64,000 bases of DNA from Mangifera indica (GCF_011075055.1 NC_058145.1:16737894-16801893), one strand, 5' to 3'; shown: positions 39,594-52,558, counted from the stretch's first letter. The notes: generated by a model not told the origin, from the letters alone. A program made the numbers and translations.

Positions 39594-39756
39594 GGCCAAA
39601 GGACTATTTCCCACCCAAGGTATGCTGCAATCTCAAGTTTTCACCCTTTAATTATGGAAATACCAAACACTTACCCATGACCAGTTAAATTTAACAAAAC
39701 CCTGGGTGGGAACTTGATATTACAGCATACCTTGGGTGAGAAATAGTCCTTTGGCC
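39594..39756. mobile_element. Short Mutator-like MITE with 9-bp target duplication
   Basis: 163 bp. The terminal inverted repeats are about 34 bp with one mismatch: both begin GGCCAAAGGACTATTTC and continue CACCCAAGGTATGCTG. It is flanked by the perfect 9-bp repeat TAGATTTAA (39585-39593 and 39757-39765). A 9-bp duplication is the mark of Mutator-like transposition. The near-perfect ends suggest a recent insertion. Confidence 0.88.
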
Positions 39757-40209
39757 TAGATTTAAAAGCCAGAGGGCAATGAAGAAACAAATGACTATTT
39801 CGCATGTTTCCACTCATAAGACACAACCTGGAGATAGATAAATCCTTGGCACCAAGATTGAATGATATCAAATATATGAATCTTTCCATGGCTTAACAAT
39901 TAAGACAAAACCTGAAGTCTCCTGAATCAATAAATTTCAAAAGCATAAAGTCAATTCAAACAAATTACAAAAACTGGTGGACAAACACATAAAAACTGTT
40001 TACAGCACACATAGCTAAGACTGAATATAATTTGCTACTTCCCACACAGACAACGCTTAAAGCAACGAAGATTAAATGCAATCGTTTAAAAGAAACGCAG
40101 AAGCACAATGTGAAAGGAATAACAAGCAATGAATCGAGTCGTACAGTTAAAATCACATTTGGCGTAAAACTGAGAGCAGAAAGAAAACGCAGCGTTTAGA
40201 TCAAGTGAC

Positions 40210-40400
40210 CTTGGGCTCTTCATCGATGGCGGAGATGAGATCAGAGAGGAGATCGAAGCAGAGAAGTGGATCGAGGATTGTTGCGATGAGGAGGCGAATA
40301 AAGACTCTAGCTGCGCCAAAAGTACGCCTAATCGCGAGAGAGGCACGTTGTCTCTCACGTAGTTCCTCGCCATCCGCGGACTAACGAACTCCAGTTCCAT
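40210..40400 (-). pseudogene. SWEETIE: SWEETIE (HEATR5-like) first-exon fragment
   Basis: From an ATG at 40400, or 40373 for the usual family start, the minus strand reads MARNYVRDNVPLSRLGVLLA, then QLES and a Ser-rich stretch. The frame then shifts near 40273-40276, and in the next frame reads DPLLCFDLLSDLISAIDEEP with a donor-like AAG/GTCACT at 40210. This is the conserved N terminus of the very large HEAT-repeat protein SWEETIE/HEATR5, linked to trafficking and sugar homeostasis. The next exon's sequence is absent from the window. It is a 5'-end fragment, probably dead; the frameshift alone could be an assembly error, the missing gene body could not. Confidence 0.68.
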
Positions 40401-41021
40401 AGTGTTTTAAGAAGCCTCTAGTGAAGTGGAGCTTCCTTTTTTTTTAGGTGGAAAAGAAGCAAGCTAGTAAAGCTGGGCTGAACTCGCTTCGAATTCGAGA
40501 TTGGATATTTTAACCAAACGTGATTGATCGGGTTAGATGGGTGATCCGAGCAAAGACTCAATCAGATATCCATTTTATGGCAAACGAGTCATTGGAGATT
40601 GAGGTATAGTGACTCGTGAGTCGATTCAATTATTGCTAAACGGAATTAAAACTCTAATTTTTTTTATGTAAATGTGTATATTAACAAAAATTAATGAGAC
40701 AATTAGCCAAGAGTTAAAGTATAATCTAAATTCAATATAAAACAACAAAGTTACAAATCGACAAAATTTGTACAAACGAAAATATATTACTTATTTATTT
40801 TTAAAGGTGTATTAAAGTTTCAACCAAGATACAATTAAAAAGAAAACTAAGAATAATCTATATATCTTAGATTTTATACGAAATCAAGAACATAGGCTTA
40901 TAAAAAAAACATATATTCATAGAATTTACCAAACTATAAACAAGAAACCAAACAAATGGCAAAAGTTTTGGAACTCATGTTTGTTCTTGTTAATCTAGAG
41001 ATTTTGTAAACTCACAATTTA

Positions 41022-41262
41022 TATTATTCAACCTCTAAAAATTTAAAAACCCTTTACTCTAGCATGAAAATAAGAGTATATAATTGATAAATATATAAAT
41101 TATGATATTTAACATAATTTTTTAAATCTAACTCAAGTATAATATTATTAAACCTCTAAAAGTTTAAAAGTCTTTTATTTTGATATGGAGATGAGAATAC
41201 ATAATTAAAAAAAATAAAAATTATAATATTTAATATAATTTTTCAAATTAAACTCGAATTAA
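41022..41262. repeat. Two-copy tandem duplication, period 121 bp
   Basis: Both copies start TATTATT-AACCTCTAAAA-like (41022 and 41143) and run in register through TATAATTGA/ATAATTAAA and TTTAAxATAATTTTT to the end. Identity is roughly 75-80% by eye. AT-rich, non-coding, just downstream of the broken CXE gene. Confidence 0.7.
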
Positions 41263-41506
41263 ATGATTTCTATCTTGAGGATAAATATATAAATTTCAAG
41301 TTTGTTTAACTCGAGCTAAAGAATAAATAGTTTATGTTAGCTTAATTGCAGTCCAATTAAGATATTTGAATTTATTACTCATTAAACAATATTTTAATAA
41401 TGCAAATAAAATATTATTTTATAAGTTAATAATATATATATGATACATTAAATATTATTTTTATTTTTATTTTTTAGTCAGAATTACAGTATTTTTTATA
41501 TATTGT

Positions 41507-42530
41507 TTATCGATTTATGAACGCTTTGAGATGAGACATCATTTCTTGTAATCGGACCTGAGAGAACTGAGAATTATGTAGAATTTGAAATGCATGTCCG
41601 ACCCCTTTGTACATCACCGTTTCTACCTTCTTGCCGTCTCCGATCAAGGCGTTGCAGAACGCCAGATTCCTGTCCTTAAGTATATCCATTTCTGATACGC
41701 ACACCATCACCGCCGGAAGCCTCAGTTCCTGCAACCTCGCCGTGCATTTGCCAAAGGATTGCACCATGGATGGTCTCTATTAGCCCCTAAAGGCAGCGAC
41801 AACCGCCAATATGTATCGGAAGCCGATAGAGTCAGCGCAGAATTAGCGAGTTGAGCTTTTCCGACGCAGTCCTCGCCTCTCCTCCGAAGAAAGGTTGGAT
41901 CAGTATAATACCCCTGAGACACAATGGCTTAATCTTGTTGCTATCAAATGCGCCGCCAGAATTTAACCTCGTAGCCACATTATAAGCAATATTGGCACCA
42001 GCGCTATCACCAGCTAGGAACAAGCTGGAGAAATTGCACTGGTTTATCCACCACTTGTGCTCACCGGACACGTTTAAAGACTGCCGTTTAACCCACATGA
42101 GAGTGTTGACGCCGTCGTCATACGCGGCGGGGAGACGGTTTTCAGGGGCGAGGCGGTAGTTTACGGACAGAATCACACAGCCTGCTTTGGAAGCAAGATT
42201 GGCTAGGAACTCATGGTAGCAACTCCAAGAGGCTGAGCCAATGCAAAATCCACCGCCGTGGAAGTAAACAAGTAAAGGCAGCTCGCCTGCTGGGCAGCTC
42301 GGAACATAAATCCGCCCCCATAAGTTCGAGTGCTTATTGATGAAAACGTCTTTTGCCGCCACTCGAGCAACTAATGCGGCGGTGCAGGGGACGTTTGGGA
42401 TGGCTAGAGGCCTCTCAATATGACCATCTTTGTAGACTCTTATGAGTCCTTCGATTTCTTCGATAACTCCATGGTTGTTCTTGCCTACTTGAAGCTGGTT
42501 AAGCCTGGGATCAAAGAAAACTGCAGCCAT
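41507..42530 (-). pseudogene. CXE-type carboxylesterase (AtCXE6-like), two frameshifts
   Basis: A single-exon alpha/beta hydrolase. Frame 1, from the ATG at 42530, gives about 220 residues with the oxyanion motif in YFHGGGFCIG and the nucleophile in AGDSAGAN. Near 41845-41862 the frame moves: the second frame reads [20 protein letters not shown] and HPWCNPLA. Near 41745-41755 it moves again: the third frame reads [26 protein letters not shown] and AFINR, then stops at 41507. The catalytic Ser, Asp and His are all present but in three frames. The family hydrolyses small esters and is related to the gibberellin receptor GID1. Either a young pseudogene or two sequencing indels; the rest of the sequence is well conserved. 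Confidence 0.85.
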
Positions 42531-42600
42531 TTTTTCACTTCTTATTCAACAATGGAATTGGAATGACTGAGATGTATGGTTATAATGATGTTTAAATGTC

Positions 42601-42609
42601 TCCTTATAT
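42601..42609 (-). promoter_or_regulatory. TATA box of the CXE gene
   Basis: The minus strand reads TATATAAGGA about 75 bp upstream of the CXE ATG. A standard distance; it indicates the gene kept its own promoter. Confidence 0.55.
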
Positions 42610-42611
42610 AG

Positions 42612-43553
42612 AAGAATTACAAGAGTCAAAAGGGCTATTGACTTGGAAAAAGATAAATTAAGTTGATTATGTGAAGTATTGATGAAGAATATAAAGAGAA
42701 AAGGAAAGGCAATTAAGAAATATTTTTGCTTTATATCTTCATTGAATTTTCTGCTGGATTCGATGCATGCAATCTTAGTTTGAAATTCAATTAAATTGGA
42801 TTAGATGAAATGGTTAATAACTTTCTGTTATATATATTCTAGATATTTATCGACCCAATTCAATTTTCCCTATGAATATAATCAATTCTAGATATTTTAT
42901 TGTATTATATTAATGCATATATTGAAGAACATTAAATTAAAAATTAAAGTTTATATGAATACTTGACTGTGTTATGTTTTTTGAATTTGTAGAGTTACCT
43001 CAATTATTTGGTGACTGGTTTATCCTAACCTTTTTTAATGATGACATTAAACCTTAGGCTTGAGTAATTAGACATAGTAATCAAACTTACAATTATAATA
43101 CAAATGTGTTAAATACTCGCATATAAACTTTTTCTCTAGAAGTTTTTCTACTTTTGATAACTCTTAAAATCGAAACATACAATATTACTATCAATCCAAA
43201 TCATATAATTTATTAAGTGTAGTGGACAATTATGGTATAATCTCGTAGAACCCATCCAAATATCTCATTAAACAATATATTTATCGATTTTATTAAATTA
43301 AAAAATAATTAAAATTAGATTAAATTCTCTACAAATTCGGAGGAAAATAGATCCTTATAAAAAATGAAGCTTTTTTTTTTCTACCCTTCAACAAACATTT
43401 TGTCAGCCTTTTTTTTTTTTTTTCATTTTCTATTTTTCTGGCCATTTTTTGAGTTGAACCACATCTCATTTCTCAGTTCTTTCATGCCTTATCACTTCGT
43501 TGATAAAAGTATTTCTGGCTCGAACTGGAATATGAATAAAATTATCATCATTT

Positions 43554-43594
<41 letters not shown>

Positions 43595-45696
43595 TTTTTT
43601 TTTTGTCACAAGAAGGCTTCTGTATAAAAATGTCTGTTTCACCCAAGTGAAGCAAACATGGGGTGATTTTTTTAATAATAACAGCAGCACTTATTCTATT
43701 TTGAATCTTGAAAGTTACAGTCTTCAAGCTTACCATGTCACCATGCTGAATTTTGACTAATTCTTAGCGTGCATTGGCCTAAAATTAACAAAAATGCCAG
43801 TCTTTACCATTACAACCATAGCAATTCATATTTTACAGAAGCAGAATGCTCTTTTGTAGGCCTAAAAGATGAGAGACTTTTGATAGTGCTTGAAGAATGA
43901 TCTTGCTTGCTTTAAAAGTACCCAGGAGGAAGATCTTTAAGGATTTCATATGAAATATCCTGACAGAATACTTAAACGTTTGGTGAAAGTTCCAATCCAT
44001 GGAAGTTGAGCCACCAGAATATATGAATCTCAAACAATGTGATCTTATGAAAACTTATAGGGGGAGCTGCTAAATGATGGGTTATATCCCTTTTTTTCTA
44101 TAATAGACGAATCTTTACTTTGGGATTAGTTCTATAATCATTATATTAAATAAGTCAAAAATTTGACTTTAATAAATTTATTTTATTTGTATACCCTATT
44201 TTTTACCACTTAAATTATCTTTAGGGCATCATATTCATTTACTTAACCTTCTTCAGGTGAAAGTATAGATTCCTTTCATTCATCGTAATCAAATTCCGTC
44301 AAAAATAAGTATTTCAAGCCCATGGATCGATATCTTAATGGTGCTGCAATCTTTATTCTTCAAAAATATTCCCTTCTTTTTTCTCTTCTTTTTTGACCCA
44401 TGACCGCCTCCTCCATGTGTGTTAGTTAGATAAGAGTGTGGGCTGGAATAAAGTTTGTGTATCAAGAGCCCTTAACTAGATACCTGAGTTGCTTCTGGAT
44501 ACAAAAAGGACTAAGGATGTCAACCATTCTTGGCCCCATGGCTAGATCTTCTTTGGACCCCAATCATATTTTCCTTTTTGTATATTTTTTTAAGAATTGG
44601 TGACATTGATCACAAAGCTGCCAAACTTTATGTAGTCCATTTGATCTGTCAAATTGACAGGTTTTTTCATCCTGCTGGTCATTTCTGCCATAACGTCTTA
44701 CTTGTGTATTCATCTACAAGCTAACATTGATCAAATAAAATTGGTACACTATGGCTCCCTGTAGAAATCAAATTCAAGACGTTGCTCTATGTTCATTACT
44801 TGCCATTATTCATCCCTTTCCCAGGTTATTGATTATAGCTGAAGACAGTCGACCAGCTAAATGCAGTTCAATGTAAATCAACCCACTTGTTACACGGGCT
44901 GCATCAAATATAAGTGAGAAGGATATAATTAAGCAAACAAATTGCAGGATATTAAGACTAAAACGAGAGCAAGATTGCACAATGTCACAAAAGCTGAAAA
45001 CACATGGAAAAAAAAAACTAATTTATCAATGTTCTCTTCACACAGATCTAATAAAAATCAGATAAAAATGCCAGACCATTCACAGGATTGTCAAAGCAAT
45101 CAAATAACCCAGTCGTCCAAGCAATCATGTTCGCATTTGCAACATATACAATACCTGTTTGCTGGACAGGCACATATTGGTGCAGGCTGCAGATTTGATT
45201 GAACACTGATAGTTAGTTATTTGGAATCGGATGCATTGGTTATTGACTTGGCCGATGAGTCATGGAAGGCAAATTCATAAACTGGTTCGGTCCAGGCTGT
45301 GTGTGTGAATCAGATATCTCTGTGGGATCTGATTAGGGAACTGCATAGATTGCATAGAGCCAAGTGAAACTGTTTGTGGGTTTAGAGGTGGGAATTGCAC
45401 CGGTTACTAATTAGGCACTTCAGGCTTGTTTCACAAACTGTGTTGTAGATATATCTGATCATTTGGCATCTGAGAGTGAAATTGTTGTTCAATATTCTGA
45501 GGATCAGAAGAAATGACAGGGGGCTCTGAAGCAGCTTCAGGAGGTGCCATTTTCTCGTGGATACTGACCACAAAGGTCAACCATTTCAGGAATTTTTGAC
45601 GATCTATGATAAAGTTGGTCATTTAATGCTCAAAACAAAGCCGGCATTGCCATCCATGTCAAGAATGCTGAGGTATTCCCACAGAAATCCCACATC
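42612..45696. other. Intergenic region, no firm gene
   Basis: AT-rich up to about 43600, then more mixed sequence. Several 60-85-codon frames occur but none shows a family motif. On the minus strand, 45180-45696 downstream of the hypothetical gene reads in pieces (KFLKWLTFVVSIHEKM, MAPPEAASEPPVISSD) broken by stops, and may be the decayed remainder of that gene. Confidence 0.4.
43557..43587. repeat. (AT)n microsatellite
   Basis: About 15 AT units, followed by a T-rich run. Confidence 0.92.
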
Positions 45697-46047
45697 TTAA
45701 AAGGTAATTATGGAACCTCTGAAGGCATGAGCATTGTTGATACTAAAGTGAAGGAACTCAGGCTGGAGAAGCAATAAACCAACTATTGTCCCCAGAACAA
45801 TGACAAATGCTATCAAACATATAGTCCAGGTGTTTCTTCTGGCAAAAACTACCACCTTATTATCAACACCTCTGAGGCTACCACTGCCTGCCATCATGGC
45901 GGTGGCAGATCTACTGGCATTTGCTCTAGGAGTGCACAAGACTTGTATGTTATCAACCTCTCTGGAGCTACCGCTGCCAGAGGCCGTCTGCGAGAAGGTG
46001 GCAGCTTTAAATGAAGCTCTACTGGCATTTGAGATAGGAGTGCTCAT
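45697..46047 (-). CDS. Unrecognised single-pass membrane protein frame, possibly the start of a decayed gene
   Basis: 116 residues from the ATG at 46047. The first 70 hold a small internal repeat (SGSGSSREVDN and AGSGSLRGVDN) rich in Ser, Ala and Arg. A clear membrane helix follows (TWTICLIAFVIVLGTIVGLL), then a short tail to a stop. Coding-like pieces continue after the stop, which suggests a once longer protein. No family recognised. The opposite strand also carries a 97-codon frame across the same bases, which weakens the case for either. Confidence 0.35.
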   Translation of the reverse strand: MSTPISNASRASFKAATFSQTASGSGSSREVDNIQVLCTPRANASRSATAMMAGSGSLRGVDNKVVVFARRNTWTICLIAFVIVLGTIVGLLLLQPEFLHFSINNAHAFRGSIITF

Positions 46048-47138
46048 CCCTGTTCTGGAATTAATTGATTACTTAATTAATCTTCTAAAGTAATGTTGAA
46101 TCTTGATGTTTCATTATACTTAAATGGTGTAAGCATTTGAAATGTTCATAACAAATTTAGCCTTCTTGTAGGTAGTTCCAAAGATTAAGCATAATGATAG
46201 GGTCATCAGGACATCAGGATCAATTCTGTCCACTAATAATACTAAGCTTTTATTAACACCATAATTTCAACAAGCTCAAATCCAGTCTCACATTTTTCAT
46301 CCAATTACAGTGTAACAGTTCAAAAAATCTCTAAATCATCTTTTTCTTTTCTTATTTTTTATATTGGAGTTACAATTTACTTCACGCAGTTTCAACCCTA
46401 TAATCTCCACAAATATCATGATTGTTCATTGAATTTGCACATGGCTATGTAAGTTTGGTCCATCTATGCTATATGTTGTTATATATAGACTTAAACTATT
46501 TATCATTTATTCGAGATAGTAATAAGTAACTCGATTTTGGTTTGAAAAATTACATTTGCATATCATAACTTATAAGTTTATCAATTATACTACTAAATTC
46601 AAAGTTAAGAATGAAATTTTAGGGGTTTGAGAGTAATATTATAAATTTTTAAAGATTTATTGATACTTAATTCGAATCGAATTATAAGTTTACAAGCTCA
46701 TCGAATTGACAAATAGTTAGCTCAAGCTTGGTTTGAGAATAATCAAGCCAAGCTCAGTTTGACAGTAATCAAGCTGAGCCCAACTTGGTTGTACCCTTAG
46801 CTGTTACACATGTAGGGTAATTAAGAAAAAAGGCAAAAATTAGGGCGTATGAGTTAATTCTCCACTTTCCGGGGAGTTTTAGAGTATTTCACCCAATTTT
46901 TATCCGGTAAGTTGTGACCCGAAAACATTCACCCGTGCCAAAAATGAAGCGATTGCGTTTCTTTCATAAACGAAATCGGGTTTGGAGGAAATATTACCCG
47001 TCGAGTTCCAGAAAGCCCTAAAACCCTCTTTCTTCTTGTTTGAGTTCAGTCCAGTTCACGTACAAAGTACAAGCACTCTAGGAACCACGAGGCTCTAAAC
47101 TTTCTACTTTTTCTGTCAAACAAAGCAAAAGAGAGAAG
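46048..47138. other. Intergenic DNA and CCT6 promoter
   Basis: An old dispersed repeat ending in GGTTGTACCC lies near 46640-46800. The CCT6 leader has a telo-box-like CCCTAAAACCCT near 47014-47025, common upstream of plant translation and housekeeping genes. No gene seen. Confidence 0.45.
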
Positions 47139-50100
47139 ATGTCGCTTCGAGTGCTGAACCCGAACGCTGAAGTGCTGAACAAATCAGCAGCACTTCACAT
47201 GAACATTAACGCCGCCAAGGGCCTTCAAGATGTTCTCAAGACCAATCTAGGTCCCAAAGGCACCATCAAAATGTATAATTTGTATTTTTTCGGTTTTTGT
47301 TTTAATTTCATTCTGATATGGATGCATTTTCTCATAATTTCTCTCCTTTTCAAGGCTTGTTGGTGGTGCTGGAGACATCAAGCTCACTAAGGACGGAAAC
47401 ACTCTCTTGAAAGAAATGGTGAGTTTTCTCTTCTAAAACTCTAGATCTTTACTTGGTATTTTTAGGTTTTTGGATCTGGAAATTGAATCATTAATTAGCG
47501 TTAATTGTTGGCAATGCAATTGACTAGTTAGGAGGGATCTGCTATAATTTATGTATATTATTAGTAGGCTTTGGAAAAAGCAAAGAAGTATTTCACATTC
47601 AAAATGCAGGGTCTTTCTTTTTTTATTTCGAAATAATATGTACATGAGTTGTAATGCATGTGATTTGGTATTGAATTGGACTGGGGGGTGAACGTCTTTA
47701 CTCTGTAGTTAGTTTTAACTTGTCTTTGAACCTTGGAATCAAGATCAAACCTTCATGGCTTTATGCTTTTGCTCTTCCCATTGTTTCATTTTGTTGTCAA
47801 TTCTTTTTAGTTAGATTTTTTTTTGTTGAAATGGAATTCTAGGAAGCTGGATTGATGTGAATTTATAAATGGGTTAAATATTTAAGGGACATCATTGTAC
47901 CATGTTATGAATGCTTCCTTGGTGATTATGTTGGCAATGCTTGCAGCAAATTCAAAATCCAACAGCTATCATGATTGCAAGGACAGCTGTTGCTCAAGAT
48001 GACATAAGTGGAGATGGCACAACTTCTACGGTAATATTCATTGGTGAGCTTATGAAACAATCAGAGCGCTACATTGATGAAGGTAAGTAGTTCTAGAATC
48101 AACTGGATTAGACTATAAACCCTAAGCCCAATGATAGTTTAATGAAATGGTTTATTCACTTTAACTTAAATTACCATTTCTCAGAGTTGGCTTATTAATG
48201 GATTGTTCTTACACAGAATCTTTTTGTTTAAATTCAAGTTTACTGGTTGAATTGGAAAATACAGGATGTTTTTTGGCTTTTGGTTGTAATGCTGAGCATC
48301 TGTTTATTTTAAACCAGTAACAATGCACTTGTTTCTGTGTTGTAATGTTGTTTGTGATTGACAGAAGCATTTCTAGCTGTCATTATTCCCTTTGTTTCAA
48401 AGAGAATTTAGGAATGCTCAATTTTATCATAAACTTATGCCTGGGACTCATGTCTTTTGTAGGTATGCATCCACGTGTTTTGGTAGATGGTTTTGAAATT
48501 GCCAAAAGAGCGACTCTCCAGTTTCTTGAAAAGTTCAAGACTCCTGTTGTGATGGGAGATGAGCCTGATAAAGAGATTCTGAAAATGGTTGCAAGAACAG
48601 CACTAAGAACAAAGGTATTTTTTAGTTTCTCGTTCAATTTTTTGCTTTATATCTAATTTAGTTTTCTCTCACTTATGGCTTAGTTCTTATTTCATATCTT
48701 CTTTACAGCTATATGAATCATTGGCAGACCAGTTGACTGACATAGTTGCTAATGCGGTTTGTGCTCCTATTAGTTTTGACATATTCCCATTGCCTTTTTA
48801 CACATCTTCAGCTGCTCAGCTGGCTTTATGTTTAGAGTTAGAGGTAAACCTTTTGCATCTTTTTTTATAATAGACTGGGTGAATATGGCAGGTGCTCTGC
48901 ATTCGGAAGGCCGATGAACCAATTGATCTTTTTATGGTGGAAATAATGCACATGCGTCATAAGTTTGACATGGACACACGCCTTGTATGTTGAAGTTCTT
49001 TAATGTTTTTTTTTATTCATAAAAAAATTCCTTCTTCTTATGTCTTCTGTTTTTGACTTGAAAAATGGATTTTCAGTCTATGTTATGAGTACATTGTCTT
49101 GTTCTCAAATTTATATGAATAAATTTTCAGTTTGCCAAAGTAATGCAGTAAATATCTAACTTATTGTAACACAGAGGAGAGGAGAAATGTTGGTTACAGT
49201 TTGGTTATGCACATGCTATCACTTTACTGTTTTGTTGTTACTTGGTGCTTAAAGACATAACAGACAATATGTTGCTGTTACATTTTTCTGGGTGCTGGTT
49301 GTTTGTGGGTATCTTAGGGCTCTCAAATTATAAGCAATCATTTGAATGTTTGACTCAGATTAGGCTCTTTCCTTTCTATGATATACTACTTATATCTGCC
49401 TGTTCATTGATAATCTTATCATACTTAACTGTCTTGCTTTTTTTACTTCTTCTTTCTCTCACTCAATCTTTATGCTGGTTCACAATTTGGCTCTGTTGTT
49501 TTCAGATAGAGGGTCTTGTTTTGGATCACGGTTCTAGACATCCTGATATGAAGCGGCGAGCCGAAAACTGTTACATATTGACATGTAATGTGTCATTGGA
49601 ATATGATAAAAGGTACTTATTTTAGAAAGTATATATTCTTTTGTTTGTTAGCATACTCTTTTTACATGATTTCATTTCCTTTTTGGCTTTAAATTAAGGT
49701 TTATATATCTATATCTACATATGCATTCATTCAAATATGTATACACTTTGGATAATGTAAAAGTTATAATGACAAATTTTGTTTGTTAGATCATCACAGA
49801 GAGGAGAAACAATTGTCTAAATGATCTTTTTAGCTTTTAACCAATGAAATTAATGTCTAAGCTGTGCTCATCACTTTTTCTAATAATTGACCACATTTTC
49901 CCACTTAGATCATTTTTCAGCTGATTCAAGTATTTCTATCTTTCTTCCTTTCTTTTTGGATATACCTCTCTGCCACTTCTAAAAATTGACAAGTTTTCTA
50001 GTTTTTCTAGTTTTACCTTTGGAGGGGAAAATGTCATTTTATGTATCATTTTTCTATACCTTTTGCATATTAAAATGTCAATTCTTGTTTTCATTTTATC

Positions 50101-52558
50101 ATGGTTAGGGTAGTGTTAAACAAACTTTCTTAAGTGCAGCCACAGCCTGCAATTGTCTTTATGTACATATTGTGTACAGACATCCTAGAACTAATAGTGT
50201 TCTATCCACCAGCGAAATAAATGCAGGCTTTTTCTACTCCAATGCAGAACAGAGAGAGGCAATGGTAGCAGCTGAAAGACGCCAGGTTGATGAGAGAGTC
50301 AAAAAGATTATTGAATTGAAAAATAAGGTACTCACTTCCATATGATTTTTTTTTTCAAATAAAGTGTATGTGATATCATTGTGACATATATATTTTTGGC
50401 TCTATTTAACATTGTCTTTCTGTCCGTTCATATGTAGGTTTGCGCTGATAATGACAACAACTTTGTTGTTATCAGTCAAAAGGGTATTGATCCCCCATCT
50501 TTAGACCTTCTTGCTAGAGCAGGGGTAAGTTTTGGACTGTTAATGATGTCCTGGTTAATGGCCTTGTAAAATGACAATTTATTATTTTACTTTTTTTCCC
50601 AACAGATCACTTATTTTGTTTGCAATTTTCTCATTTAATGATCATGCAGATAATTGCCCTTAGAAGAGCAAAGAGAAGAAATATGGAGCGATTGGTGTTG
50701 GCGTGTGGAGGAGAAGCTGTAAATTCTGTTGATGATTTAACTCCTGATTGTCTTGGATGGGCTGGACTCGTATATGAGCATGTCCTTGGTGAAGAGAAGT
50801 ATACATTTGTAGAACAAGTGAAAAACCCTCATTCTTGTACGATTTTAATTAAAGGTACTAGAAATGTGTTTGTAAATCTTACTTTCTACAAATTTAAAGT
50901 ATCATTTTCTTCAACCACTCAGCTATATAAGTTAACTAACCAATATTTCTGATATCATGTGCATCATTTTATTTCCTTTTATGGCTATTTTAACATCATT
51001 TCCATCTTTAAATGTTGTAGGACCTAATGACCATACAATTGCCCAAATTAAGGATGCTGTACGTGATGGGTTGAGAGCAGTAAAAAATACCATTGAAGAT
51101 GAAGCCATTGTCTTGGTAAGTTATGGTCAATTGGTCTTCTCTCAGTAAACTTAGTAGTTTTTTCTTTTAAAACCGTGAGCTATGTGATGCAGTATTTTTC
51201 TTTCATCTTTACAGATTTGCTTTAAACATTTAACTGAGATGATATATCCAAAGATATGAAGATGAAAGACTAGTTACTTAGTTGTTATGGATTGTAGTTC
51301 TCTCAAAGTCTATGACTTTGAGAGAACAATTGTAATTCATTGGCTTGTGTTGTTAATGTTGTGAATGCAAATTGAAGATCTGATGGCACAGTTTTCTTAA
51401 AGTGAGTATTATTTTCTTGCAATTTCCCGATGACAGAATGATGAACTTATGAAGATCCTGGAATTGATGACAGAGAAAAGAAGTTGAGGGACACAGCATG
51501 TAGTTTGAGGGACTCACTTTCAGCCAATTTAAATGCTTTTTTCAACTGATAACACTTATTTGACTGTTTTAGAGAAAGGCTATTACTGCATGTTTATTTA
51601 GTCTGGTTGTAAAATATGGATTGCCTGCTGTCTGCAGGCTTTGACTCAACTAGTGAAAGAGTGGGTAGGTAGCAATGGGACATATTTTAGGTGTTTGATT
51701 TACCATCTTATTCCCCGAAAAAATTATTCCATGGTATTTCTGTGCATTCTTTTATGATTTTGATGGTGAGTTATATTCCTGATTGTGATTTAGGGGGCTG
51801 GAGCATTTGAAGTTGCAGCCAGACAATACCTAGTCAATGAAGTGAAGAAGACTGTTCAAGGGGTATATTTTGTTAAATCTCCCAGCCTAAAAGATTAAAC
51901 ACAAAAAATTGTCTTTTGAAATATGTCTAAAGTTTACCAACTTGGAACAGCGTGCTCAATTGGGTGTTGAAGCTTTTGCTGATGCTCTTCTTGTTGTGCC
52001 TAAAACACTTGCTGAGAATGCTGGGCTTGACACTCAAGATGTGATCATTGCTCTTAAGGTATGCGTAATTTTTTTGCTCTTATGTCCCTCAGTTTTTCTC
52101 TTTTAGAAATTAAGAGGTGAAAATATAAATTAATTGTTTTGTATTTCATCTGGATGTCTATTCAGGCGGAGCATGACAGAGGGAATGTTGTGGGACTAAA
52201 CCAACACTCAGGAGACCCTATTGACCCCCAGATGGAGGGCATCTTTGACAACTACTCTGTGAAGCGCCAAATTATAAATTCAGGGTATGCGAGAATGTGT
52301 TTTAATGTCACTCCCAATTTGTTTTGCACTACAAGCCCTTTGTCGTGCACTACTACTTTTCATTGCTTGATTATTGAACTTTTCAAAGCATTATTTTGGG
52401 AAAGTGAACCACAAGAGTTTATTACTGCTTTGTTTCCTGGATTTTTGTAGTTGAGCAACAAACAAGCTACTCTATTTTGCAGGCCTGTAATTGCATCTCA
52501 ATTGCTATTGGTGGACGAGGTAATCCGTGCTGGTAGAAATATGCGGAAGCCAAATTAG
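47139..52558 (+). CDS. CCT6: T-complex protein 1 subunit zeta (CCT6), complete
   Basis: Fifteen exons in phase: 47139-47272, 47355-47418, 47947-48082, 48463-48614, 48709-48756, 48892-48984, 49506-49612, 50213-50327, 50438-50524, 50650-50854, 51021-51115, 51794-51862, 51951-52058, 52166-52284 and 52483-52558. They give 535 residues, the usual length. Chaperonin signatures include NLGPKGT, the ATP-site GDGTT about residues 88-92, and the C-terminal [18 protein letters not shown]6 is one of eight subunits of the cytosolic chaperonin TRiC that folds actin and tubulin. Subunit identity follows from [20 protein letters not shown] and [19 protein letters not shown]. The exon 13 acceptor (TTGGAACAG) has a weak pyrimidine tract but the phase requires it. 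No damage seen. Confidence 0.97.

Noticed and set aside
43833..44033. 66-codon minus-strand frame with hydrophobic and Lys-rich residues
   Set aside because: No recognisable family and no gene context; no frame gave a consistent reading.
45800..46093. 97-codon plus-strand frame opposite the membrane protein frame
   Set aside because: Lacks motifs; its Leu/Ala content mirrors the opposite strand. Kept only as a caution for that locus.
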